Shown: one piece after another, positions 1-7,028 of the stretch
Position numbering within the stretch: position 1 is the stretch's first letter
Layout: each line of letters starts with the position of its first letter
Assembly (NCBI GenBank): GCA_002299585.1
Contig: DBOE01000007.1
Span: forward strand, 1-20,464
Origin: Hydrogenovibrio sp. UBA654
Lineage (GTDB): Bacteria; Pseudomonadota; Gammaproteobacteria; Thiomicrospirales; Thiomicrospiraceae
Direction: 5' to 3'
Length of the DNA stretch: 20,464 bases
The notes under the pieces: generated by a model
What the model saw: only the letters and a program-made list of their open reading frames with translations
Told to the model about the DNA's origin: nothing
Databases searched by the model: none
Program-made: the position numbers and the translations under genes

Positions 1-48
1 GCTAGAAGATCCACAGAATTTTATGAGACTTAATCAGAGGCTCCTTAA
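1..48 (-). repeat. Left-edge end of a dispersed repeat or IS-like element
   Basis: Read on the minus strand, this stretch starts TTAAGGAG, continues CCTCTGATTAAGT, then CATAAAATTCTG, and ends CTTCTAGC at the window edge. The right edge carries the same blocks in the same order on the plus strand, with scattered mismatches and small indels between them. The two copies are therefore inverted relative to each other and both run out of the window. No transposase is visible. It could be the terminal inverted repeat of an insertion sequence, or a miniature element; the visible part is too short to decide. The hydrolase stop codon lies four bases away, so the element abuts the gene end. Confidence 0.65.
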
Positions 49-51
49 TAA

Positions 52-669
52 CTAAAATACTAAACTAACCACCTGTTTCAACCAAACCAATTGCTTATGA
101 AAAAAATGGCTACTGGTTGAACGCCAATAAATATCTGGCAACACTGGCTGTTTCATTGCCCACTCCAAGACTTCACTTGCACAAACTATTTCATCTTGCC
201 CGCCTTGAATAAGTGTCCAACTAATATCTATCTGAATAGCATTAAAATCATACAACCCTACTGCAGGAGCTACAATACATAACTTATCTGCCTGTAAATT
301 TTGTGATTTTTTTAGAGCAATGTAACCTCCAAATGAAAAACCTGACAAGATTAATTCTGCGACTGTAAAATTATCTTTTAACCAAGACACTACCGCAACT
401 AAATCATCTTGTTCCCCCTCCCCATCATCAAATTCACCGCTAGACTCTCCCACTCCACGAAAATTAAATTCTATTGTACCGTAACCAAGGGATTGAAAAG
501 AACGCTGTAAGCTTGTGACTACCTTATTGTCCATAGAGCCACCAAAACTAGGGTGAGGGTGACAAATAACTACCCAACTATTTTTTTTACTAGTTGGTTC
601 TGATAATCTCAACTCTATCTCTCCTACTGCCCCACTAATTAATTGTGATTGCTTTCCATTAACTTTCAA
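52..669 (-). CDS. Small alpha/beta hydrolase (COG2945-like)
   Basis: This 205-residue protein looks like a single-domain cytoplasmic serine hydrolase with no signal peptide. An HPHP motif at residues 37-40, followed by GG and NK, is typical of the small COG2945 hydrolases. The nucleophile elbow GFSFGG is at 110-115 (Ser112), with a likely acid at Asp159 and a likely catalytic histidine at His188, so the triad appears complete. The start is a TTG at 667-669, preceded by a purine-rich GAGAGAG that can act as ribosome binding site; no in-frame ATG fits as well. Only 15 bases separate it from the divergent pdxB start. The natural substrate cannot be read from the sequence. Gene identity is sure at family level only. 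Confidence 0.85.
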   Translation of the reverse strand: MKVNGKQSQLISGAVGEIELRLSEPTSKKNSWVVICHPHPSFGGSMDNKVVTSLQRSFQSLGYGTIEFNFRGVGESSGEFDDGEGEQDDLVAVVSWLKDNFTVAELILSGFSFGGYIALKKSQNLQADKLCIVAPAVGLYDFNAIQIDISWTLIQGGQDEIVCASEVLEWAMKQPVLPDIYWRSTSSHFFHKQLVWLKQVVSLVF

Positions 670-684
670 AATACACTCTCTCTT

Positions 685-1803
685 ATGAAAAAAATTATTA
701 TTGATGACGCAGTGCCTTTTGCTAAAGAGATATTTTCTTCATTAGGTAAGGTAACCTGTATTGCAGGTAATAAAATAAACTCTAAACATCTTGTTGATGC
801 TGATGCCCTTATTATTCGATCCCGCACGCAAATAACCCCCCCCCTGCTCACAAATAGCAAAGTACAATTTATAGGAAGTACCGTTGTAGGTTTAGATCAT
901 GTTGACCAAAACTACCTACTTCAAAACAATATCCAATTCTACTCTGCTCAAGGCTGTAATGCCAATTCAGTTGCCGAATTTGTGATTACTTGTATAGTTA
1001 ATTATGCAAAAGAAAATAATATTATTTTAAAAAATAAAACTCTAGGTATTATTGGAGTAGGTAATGTTGGAAGGCTGCTACAACAAAAAGCAATCACCTT
1101 AGGTTTAAAAATTTTAGCCAACGATCCGCCAAGACAACAACAAAAAAATAAACATAATTTCGTTGATTTAAACTCTGTCCTAAATGCAGATATAGTTAGT
1201 TTTCATACACCACTAATCGCCTCAGGAAACTACCCTACCAAGCACCTTTTAAATAAAGAAAACTTTAAGCTCATTAAACCACAAGCACTAATTATTAATG
1301 CTGCACGAGGCGGTATTATTGATGAAAAAGCATGGCTTAATTATGCCAAACAGCATCCAACACTTACTAGCATTATAGATTGCTGGCAAGATGAGCCTAA
1401 TATAAACCCCAAACTTTACGCTATTGCCAAAATTGCTACTCCACATATTGCAGGTCATGCATTAGATGCAAAAATAAAGGGAACTCTCATGGTTTACCAA
1501 AAACTATGCAAGCTTTGGAATATAAAAAAAAATAACCACTGGAAAAACTACCTACCAAAACCTCCACCAACGATTAAGTTAATTCAATACCCTACTAACC
1601 AGCAAACCATTTACCAATTGTTAAAGAAATGCTACCAGCCTAATAAGGATCATCAAGCAATTAACTTAACCAATAGTACAGAATTTGAATACTACCGTCG
1701 CCACTATCCAACAAGAAGAGAATGGAGTGAACACTCTATAGAGCAAACAACAAATCAACAATTAAATAATACTCTTATTAAACTAGGCTTTATCCTCATA
1801 TAA
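685..1803 (+). CDS. pdxB: Erythronate-4-phosphate dehydrogenase
   Basis: PdxB oxidises 4-phospho-D-erythronate in the DXP-dependent route to pyridoxal phosphate. The 372-residue protein matches the family length. It carries the Rossmann motif GVGNVG at 124-129 and the catalytic residues Arg208 (AARGG), Glu237 (DEP) and His254 (TPHIAGH), the same numbers as in the E. coli enzyme. The C-terminal 110 or so residues correspond to the PdxB-specific dimerisation domain. I chose the ATG at 685 because MKKIIIDDAVPFA aligns with the usual PdxB N-terminus; a longer reading from a TTG at 649 adds 12 residues unlike the family. No strong Shine-Dalgarno precedes 685. A run of nine C at 836-844 encodes Thr-Pro-Pro in frame, which is unusual in such AT-rich DNA. 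Confidence 0.95.
   Translation: MKKIIIDDAVPFAKEIFSSLGKVTCIAGNKINSKHLVDADALIIRSRTQITPPLLTNSKVQFIGSTVVGLDHVDQNYLLQNNIQFYSAQGCNANSVAEFVITCIVNYAKENNIILKNKTLGIIGVGNVGRLLQQKAITLGLKILANDPPRQQQKNKHNFVDLNSVLNADIVSFHTPLIASGNYPTKHLLNKENFKLIKPQALIINAARGGIIDEKAWLNYAKQHPTLTSIIDCWQDEPNINPKLYAIAKIATPHIAGHALDAKIKGTLMVYQKLCKLWNIKKNNHWKNYLPKPPPTIKLIQYPTNQQTIYQLLKKCYQPNKDHQAINLTNSTEFEYYRRHYPTRREWSEHSIEQTTNQQLNNTLIKLGFILI
836..844 (+). repeat. C9 homopolymer tract inside pdxB
   Basis: Nine consecutive C residues lie within codons 51-54 of pdxB (ACC CCC CCC CTG). The frame is open as given. A gain or loss of one base would shift the frame early in the gene. Long G/C runs are rare in DNA of this composition, and a second nine-base tract lies about 2.9 kb away in the OmpP1/FadL gene. 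Confidence 0.9.
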
Positions 1804-1874
1804 AATTTTGTTATTAAGGTTATAATTAAAATTGATTTCCAATTAAATTTACATCATAGTATTATTTTATCCTG

Positions 1875-1880
1875 TATACT
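1875..1880 (+). promoter_or_regulatory. Weak candidate -10 element for the DUF302 lipoprotein gene
   Basis: TATACT at 1875-1880 matches the sigma70 -10 consensus at five of six positions and lies about 55 bases before the start codon at 1936. The best -35 candidate, TTTACA at 1848-1853, is 21 bases upstream, which is longer than usual, so the assignment is weak. The gene needs its own promoter because the intergenic gap to pdxB is 132 bases. Confidence 0.3.
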
Positions 1881-1935
1881 ACTCAATCTATAATTTAATA
1901 AACTAAAATAATAATTCGCTATGGAGATAAACTAA

Positions 1936-2505
1936 ATGAAACTAATAAATGTTTTTAAAACGCTACTAATAACCAGCATGCTAACAACGGTGGTAGGCTG
2001 TGGAACAGTTAATTCCATGACGAACCTCAATGAAGGTGCTGGTGAAACCTTTATGCAAATTTGGGACAAATGGGTTCTTTCAGAAGGAGATATAGCTGAT
2101 GCTACTATGTGGGAAGTTAAAGTAGATGAAGATGTTGAGCTAGAAGATGTTATCGACGCAGTCAATGCAGTTGCTTTAAATGCAAACATTAAAAATGTTG
2201 GAGAACTACCTCTTTCAGAAGAGTTAAAAGCTCGTGGAATTGACTATGGAGTACTTTATGTTATGTCATTTTGTAATCCAGAAACGGCAAGAAAAATGGT
2301 TGATTTTTCACCAGCAATGGGTGGATTTCTCCCTTGTCGTGTTTCAATCATTGAAGAAGAAGATGGGCTACACATCTACACCATGAACATGGACATGATG
2401 ATTAAAATGGGTAAAAAATTACCACCTGAGTTGCTAAAAGAAACCATGATTGTTCGTGAAGCTATGTGGACAATGCTACAAAATGGCAAAACTGGTGAAT
2501 TCTAG
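1936..2505 (+). CDS. DUF302 domain lipoprotein
   Basis: The 189-residue product has a lipoprotein signal peptide with lipobox VVGC (Cys22), so it is probably anchored to a membrane facing the periplasm. The rest resembles the DUF302 family: a hydrophobic strand (YGVLYVMSFCNP, about 104-115), then the loop with FLPCRV at 131-136, and a conserved-looking pair of cysteines, Cys113 and Cys134. DUF302 has no established biochemical role, so none is proposed here. A good GGAG at 1923-1926 lies nine bases before the ATG. The gene has its own intergenic region upstream and a strong terminator right after the stop, so it is probably transcribed alone. The lipobox and domain calls are firm; the function is unknown. 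Confidence 0.85.
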   Translation: MKLINVFKTLLITSMLTTVVGCGTVNSMTNLNEGAGETFMQIWDKWVLSEGDIADATMWEVKVDEDVELEDVIDAVNAVALNANIKNVGELPLSEELKARGIDYGVLYVMSFCNPETARKMVDFSPAMGGFLPCRVSIIEEEDGLHIYTMNMDMMIKMGKKLPPELLKETMIVREAMWTMLQNGKTGEF

Positions 2506-2517
2506 TAAATAATATTT

Positions 2518-2556
2518 AAAAGCCACTTTTTCTAATAAAAAGTGGCTTTTTATTTT
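2518..2556 (+). terminator. Rho-independent terminator after the DUF302 gene
   Basis: A perfect 14-base stem (arms 2518-2531 and 2537-2550, core AGCCACT/AGTGGCT) encloses a five-base loop CTAAT and is followed by a T-rich tail. It starts 12 bases after the stop codon. The A-rich left flank also makes it a possible bidirectional terminator. Confidence 0.92.
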
Positions 2557-2787
2557 ATGCTAGTAAAAAAATATCAATAAAAAATCTACCAGTGCTTTAA
2601 GAAACAACTCTTATATAAAACTTAAGTACCTCCTTAAACCTCCCTCTACAATATTTTATAAAATGATAAATTAATATTATCTATATGATGTTAAATATAT
2701 TTAATTATCTATAAGACATTTATTCGTGCATAATTACGAGAAGAAAAACTTTAATCAACTCCAACTTTTTATTTTGAGGTTAAAAAC

Positions 2788-4269
2788 ATGAAACTAACAA
2801 GAATTACACTTGCAATATACTCTACTCTACTGAGTATTCCTGCTTTTGCTACTAATGGCATGAACATGGAAGGCTGGATCTATCTCTACTGCAATGGGAG
2901 GCACTGCTCAAGCTTATAGTAGTGGCCTAGCAGGCATGATGAACAACCCTGCAACCATGGGGATGGAAGTTAAAGAAGGTAATCTTTTTCAGTTTGCGAT
3001 TGGTGGTTTAAACCCAACAATTTCTTCTGAACATAAAGCCTCTAGTGCAAAAACAGACTCTTCAGGATCTTTTATAATGCCTGGTTTTGGTTATGCTACT
3101 AAAAAAGATGGGCTTACTTGGGGTGTTGGGGTGATGGCTCAAGGAGGCATGGGAACCGATTATGGCAAGGCGGGTAGTGGTGATTTATTTGCAGGGGGAA
3201 TGTCTCTTCTTGGTACCCCCACTAGCTTAAGTGGAGAAACTGTTCGCTCTGAGGTAGCTGTAGGTCGTTTAATTGCTCCACTAGCATTTGAAGTTAATAA
3301 TAAACTAACGGTGGGAGGTTCTCTCGATTATGTTTGGGGAGGTATGGACTTACAAATGGATATGGACGGAGCTAGCTTTGGACAGTTAATGGCTGGTAAT
3401 GGTGGTTCTGTTGGTGGCAGTATGGCTACAGGATTAAATGCTTCTTTTGGAACGGGTCCAGGATCAGGATCAGGGGCTTTAAATAATGTAAACTGGGCAA
3501 GATTTGATTTTTCTGATGACAGTAACTTTACTCAAGCCACCAAAGGTGCAGGATTTGCCGGTAAATTAGGTGCAACATTTAAACTAAATAGCCAATGGTC
3601 ATTTGGAGCCTCCTACCATTCAAAAACTGCTATGAGCGATTTTAAAGGTGATGCTAAATTAGCTATGGGTGTAAGCATTGATACTGGATATGCTGGGGGG
3701 GGGCGCTGTCAGGAACCTATGTCGATGCAACTCTTCCTGTAACAGGTAAAATAAAAGTTAACAATTTTCAATGGCCAGAAATGTTCGCTCTAGGAACAAC
3801 TTGGAAACCCAATGATCGCTGGAAGGTTTCTGCTGATCTTAAGCAAATTAACTGGGCAGCAGTAATGGATAAATTCTCGATGTCTTTTGATGCAGACTCA
3901 AACCCTAATAATGGAGCTTTTGCAAATACTACGCTTGATGTAACTATGGATCAAAACTGGAAAGATCAAACAGTTATAATGTTGGGTGGTCAATATGGCG
4001 TAACTAAATACTTAGTTGTTCGTGCAGGATACAACCATGCTTCTAACCCTGTACCAAATAAAAATCTAAACCCTCTATTTCCTGCCACGATTACTAGCCA
4101 CTATACAACTGGTTTAGGTTGGAAAATGGCTCCACAACAAAAGGTAGATGTTTCTGTCACAATTGCTCCAGAAGTTAGTGCAACTAATCCTAATACTGGA
4201 ATCACTACTAACCATAGTCAATTTAACTGGCAATTAATGTACTCTTATCTATGGGGCATTAAAAAATAA
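2788..4269 (+). pseudogene. OmpP1/FadL-family outer-membrane protein gene, frame broken twice
   Basis: Members of this family are beta-barrel porins that carry hydrophobic compounds such as fatty acids or aromatics across the outer membrane. The ATG at 2788 has a good GAGGT seven bases upstream and encodes a signal peptide ending SIPAFA, followed by TNGMNMEG, the usual mature start of the family. The frame is lost at about 2875; adding two bases (or dropping one) restores EG-[Y]-GSISTAMGGTAQAYSSG. A second break lies in a run of nine G at 3695-3703: one extra G, or two fewer, joins the part ending SIDTGYAGG to LSGTYVDATLPVTGK and the segment from 3781 on. Repaired, the protein would be about 494 residues, near the family length. 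Everything else (start, ribosome site, barrel-like C-terminal half) looks well kept, so this could be a recent pseudogene, a slippage-switched gene, or an assembly error. Confidence 0.85.
3695..3703 (+). repeat. G9 homopolymer tract in the OmpP1/FadL gene
   Basis: Nine G in a row sit exactly where the reading frame changes. With ten G (or seven) the codons read Ala-Gly-Gly-(Gly)-Ala-Leu and continue into the downstream half; with nine, translation runs into a stop at 3740-3742. Such tracts in surface-protein genes are the classic substrate for slipped-strand phase variation, and also a common place for base-calling errors. Confidence 0.9.
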
Positions 4270-4290
4270 ATTATTTTTTATTTAGAAGAT

Positions 4291-4312
4291 AAGCTGCTTT
4301 TTTAAGCAGTTT
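4291..4312 (+). terminator. Possible terminator after the OmpP1/FadL gene
   Basis: AAGCTGCTT (4291-4299) pairs with AAGCAGTTT (4304-4312), allowing one G-T pair, around a TTTT loop. It starts 21 bases after the stop codon. The tail is AT-rich but has no clean T run, so termination may be inefficient. Confidence 0.5.
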
Positions 4313-4439
4313 ATTAATTAATAAGACTGTCACCCAGCACTTGTAACAAAGTCTTTTATTATTATTTTTAAAAATTTATTAATTTCTTTATTAAATCTAA
4401 CTAAAATATAGGCTAATTATATATTTAGGAGATTAAATA

Positions 4440-5006
4440 ATGTCACCAGTTGGTCAGGGAGGATTGTTCTTTCTACAATTTATTGTAGGAATAATTATTT
4501 TCATATTACTACTTAGATTTTTTTTACGAGCTAGCTATATAGATTGGCATAATCCTATTGTGACTTTTGTCGCTAAAATAACCAACCCTATTTGTGCTCC
4601 TTTTAGCAAATTGATACCAAGCAAAGGTAGGTGGGACTTTACAGCCATAACTACCGCTCTTAGTGTACAAATTGCATACTTTACATTACTAGTATTATTT
4701 ACAGATAAATCATTCAATATCGGATTAATCGCTATTTTTGCCATTACCGAAATTTTAGATAAACTGCTAGACCTAATGTTCTTGATAATTATAATTCAAG
4801 TTATTCTTAGCTGGCTTAACCAAGATTACAATTCTAATACTGAAATTTTCAAGCAAATGGCAAACCCCCTACTTGCACCATTTCAAAAACTAGTCCCACC
4901 AATAAGTGGTATAGACTTATCTCCTATAATTGCAATTTTAGCCATTAAGCTTACACAAATTATTGTGGTAGGATCTCTTACTCAACTTGGACAACAAATG
5001 GTTTAA
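4440..5006 (+). CDS. yggT: YggT family membrane protein
   Basis: The 188-residue protein has two YGGT repeats, each with paired membrane segments. Repeat one spans roughly residues 10-90 with the loop NPIVTFVAKITNPICAPF; repeat two spans roughly 105-185 with the matching loop NPLLAPFQKLVPP. It is an inner-membrane protein; the exact role is unsettled, with links to osmotic tolerance and cell-envelope or division processes in other bacteria. AGGAG at 4427-4431 gives a good ribosome site. In Pseudomonas and relatives the order is proC-yggT-metX-metW; here yggT is directly before metX with a three-base gap, but proC is absent upstream, where the OmpP1/FadL gene lies instead. The 170-base gap before it holds the possible terminator and no other gene that I can see. 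Confidence 0.92.
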   Translation: MSPVGQGGLFFLQFIVGIIIFILLLRFFLRASYIDWHNPIVTFVAKITNPICAPFSKLIPSKGRWDFTAITTALSVQIAYFTLLVLFTDKSFNIGLIAIFAITEILDKLLDLMFLIIIIQVILSWLNQDYNSNTEIFKQMANPLLAPFQKLVPPISGIDLSPIIAILAIKLTQIIVVGSLTQLGQQMV

Positions 5007-5009
5007 ATA

Positions 5010-6152
5010 ATGGAACAAATAGAACTAGTTACTCCAAAAACCTTACAAGTTACTAAACCATTAACCATGGTTAGTGGTTCTATACTGCCAAAGTATGAGC
5101 TTGTATTTGAAACTTACGGCAAACTTAATGATGATGGCTCAAATGCCATTTTAATTTGTCACGCTTTAAGTGGTAATCATCATGCCGCAGGGATTTATGA
5201 ATCAGAAAATACTAAAGGCTGGTGGCATGAACATATTGGCTCTGGAAAATCAATTGATACCAATATATTTTTTGTAGTTTGCTCTAATAATTTAGGGGGC
5301 TGTCATGGCTCAACAGGTCCTGCTAGCATTAACCCTTCTACAGGTAAAATATATGGTTCTGATTTTCCTATTGTTACCTGCAAAGATTGGGTAGCAAGCC
5401 AAAATACTTTACGCGAACATTTACAAATTGATTGCTGGGCTGGCATAGTAGGTGGATCAATGGGAGGTATGCAGGTTTTACAATGGTCCATTGACTACCC
5501 TGATAAAATTAAAAATGCTATTGTTATTGCCGCTGCCGCCAAACTATCTGCTCAAAACATTGCCTTTAATGAAGTAGCAAGACGAGCAATCATGGAAGAT
5601 GCAGATTTTCATGATGGTCGTTTTTTAGAATATAATACCATCCCCAAAAAGGGTCTTGCCCTAGCCAGAATGCTTGGTCACCTTACTTATTTATCAGATG
5701 ATATGATGGGCGAAAAATTTGGTCGCGAATTACGCACAGAAAAACTAAATTATAACTATGAGGTAGAATTTCAAGTGGAAAGCTATTTAAGATACCAAGG
5801 AGAAAAATTTGCCACTAAACTTAACTTTGATGCCAATACTTACTTATTAATGACCAAAGCCCTTGACTATTTTGATCCAGCTGCAGAATTTAATAACGAC
5901 CTTGAAACTACACTTGCCAAAACAACAGCAAATTTTTTAGTAATATCTTTTACAACTGACTGGAGATTTTCTCCTGAAAGATCGCAAGAAATAGTTAAAG
6001 CTTTATTAGATAACAATGCTAATGTTAGTTATGCTGAAATAACCTCACAACATGGACATGATGCTTTTTTATTAAAAAATGATCATTATGAAGCTGTTTT
6101 TAGCTCCTACATGAATAGAATCTCTACCCAACTACAAACTGGCAGAAAATAA
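5010..6152 (+). CDS. metX: Homoserine O-acyltransferase
   Basis: MetX activates L-homoserine with acetyl-CoA or succinyl-CoA as the first committed step of methionine synthesis. The 380-residue protein is an alpha/beta hydrolase-fold enzyme of normal family length. Visible marks are [12 protein letters not shown] at 50-61, the [13 protein letters not shown] loop at 92-104, the nucleophile elbow GGSMGG at 148-153 (Ser150), Asp317 and the catalytic histidine in HGHDAFLL (His350). Sequence names alone do not settle acetyl versus succinyl use. The start is three bases after the yggT stop, in a TAAATAATG junction without a clear ribosome site, so translation is probably coupled to yggT. metW follows with the same junction. 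Confidence 0.95.
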   Translation: MEQIELVTPKTLQVTKPLTMVSGSILPKYELVFETYGKLNDDGSNAILICHALSGNHHAAGIYESENTKGWWHEHIGSGKSIDTNIFFVVCSNNLGGCHGSTGPASINPSTGKIYGSDFPIVTCKDWVASQNTLREHLQIDCWAGIVGGSMGGMQVLQWSIDYPDKIKNAIVIAAAAKLSAQNIAFNEVARRAIMEDADFHDGRFLEYNTIPKKGLALARMLGHLTYLSDDMMGEKFGRELRTEKLNYNYEVEFQVESYLRYQGEKFATKLNFDANTYLLMTKALDYFDPAAEFNNDLETTLAKTTANFLVISFTTDWRFSPERSQEIVKALLDNNANVSYAEITSQHGHDAFLLKNDHYEAVFSSYMNRISTQLQTGRK

Positions 6153-6155
6153 ATA

Positions 6156-6764
6156 ATGTCTAAAGCTTCATTAGAATTTAAAATAATCACTAAATGGGTG
6201 TCTAAAAATGCCAAGGTTCTTGATTTAGGCTGTGGTGATGGTAGATTATTAAAACACCTTAACCATAAATTAGCTGTAACTGGTTACGGCATGGAAATAG
6301 ACCCTGAAAAAACAGTTAAGGCAATTAAATCTGGCATCAATGTTTTACAAAGTAACCTAGATAGAAATGATATTCAACGATATTTTGCTAAAAATTCATT
6401 TGAATTTATTATTATGACCCAAGCTCTACAGGTGGTTAGAAGACCAGATTTACTACTAGAGCAAATGTTAATAACAGGCAAAGAAAGCATTATAACCTTT
6501 CCAAATTTTGCTCACTGGCGCAACAGAGTACAATTGTTTTTTGGTGGTAAAATGCCACAAAATGAGGCGCTACCCTATAATTGGTATGACACTCCAAACA
6601 TACACCTTTGTACTTTTAAAGATTTTGAAGAATTATGCAAAAATAATAATATTGAAATAGTCGCTAGAAGCGTAATAAATAAACAAAATAAAACTACACT
6701 ATGTATGAAAATAGCACCAAACTTATTTGGTGAAGTCGCCTTATATAGAATTAAAAAATATTAG
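6156..6764 (+). CDS. metW: Methionine biosynthesis protein MetW
   Basis: MetW is a SAM-methyltransferase-fold protein that is almost always encoded next to metX in proteobacteria; it is reported to be needed for homoserine acyltransferase activity in some species. The 202-residue product has the SAM-binding motif LDLGCGDG at 22-29 and the family signature NFAHWRNRVQLFFGGKMP at about 116-133. It starts three bases after the metX stop in a TAAATAATG junction and has no clear ribosome site of its own, which fits translational coupling. Genes for the next step (metY/metZ) are not in the window. Confidence 0.93.
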   Translation: MSKASLEFKIITKWVSKNAKVLDLGCGDGRLLKHLNHKLAVTGYGMEIDPEKTVKAIKSGINVLQSNLDRNDIQRYFAKNSFEFIIMTQALQVVRRPDLLLEQMLITGKESIITFPNFAHWRNRVQLFFGGKMPQNEALPYNWYDTPNIHLCTFKDFEELCKNNNIEIVARSVINKQNKTTLCMKIAPNLFGEVALYRIKKY

Positions 6765-6789
6765 AGGCATGAAAACCTTTTTGTTTTTT

Positions 6790-6798
6790 TGCTAAAAT
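6790..6798 (+). promoter_or_regulatory. Candidate extended -10 promoter for lptM-lysA
   Basis: TGCTAAAAT matches the extended sigma70 -10 form (TGn followed by TATAAT, five of six). It lies 41 bases before the lptM start in the only gap between metW and lptM. No convincing -35 is seen, as is common with extended -10 promoters. Confidence 0.45.
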
Positions 6799-6838
6799 AA
6801 CTCACTTTATGTCTATAAAACTTAACAAAAGATAAACT

Positions 6839-7015
6839 ATGCCTTTTTACAAATTCTTTTTTTTATTTATCTTAATTACTATTTTTGCGATTTCTGTAGC
6901 TAGTTGTGGAAAAAAAGCCGCTTTATACATACCAACAGAAAAACAAAAAAAACAACTAGAAAAAGAACAGCTAGAAAAAAAAGCCGTATTAAAAAAACGC
7001 AATGAAAAAAAATAA
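6839..7015 (+). CDS. lptM: LptM-like (YifL) small lipoprotein
   Basis: This 58-codon gene encodes a signal peptide rich in Phe and Ile ending in the lipobox VASC (Cys23), then GKKAALYIP. That matches the short conserved LptM motif (C-G-x-K-x-x-L-Y-x-P in E. coli and Pseudomonas versions). LptM is an outer-membrane lipoprotein reported to help assemble the LptD-LptE lipopolysaccharide translocon. Position supports the call: in gammaproteobacteria a gene of this kind sits just before lysA or dapF. The rest, residues 33-58, is almost wholly Lys, Glu and Gln with a helical pattern, unlike the Pro/Thr-rich tail of E. coli LptM. It ends 13 bases before the lysA start I prefer, so the two are probably one transcript. 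Confidence 0.82.
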   Translation: MPFYKFFFLFILITIFAISVASCGKKAALYIPTEKQKKQLEKEQLEKKAVLKKRNEKK

Positions 7016-7028
7016 ACACAGGAAAAAC

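Noticed and set aside
649..684. Longer pdxB reading from a TTG at 649
   Set aside because: The 12 added residues do not resemble PdxB N-termini, and the region codes for the start of the divergent hydrolase.
2611..2640. Possible third copy of the edge repeat (TTAAGGAGGTACTTAAG on the minus strand)
   Set aside because: Only the first block is similar; CATAAAATTCTG and CTTCTAGC are absent at the expected distance.
2894..3742. Open frame from the ATG at 2894 taken as a separate gene
   Set aside because: It has no ribosome site or signal peptide and begins in the middle of the conserved STAMGG block; it is the central piece of the frame-broken OmpP1/FadL gene.
3781..4269. Open frame from the ATG at 3781 taken as a separate gene
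   Set aside because: Family-like sequence in the same frame continues upstream without a stop to the G9 tract, so the methionine is internal.
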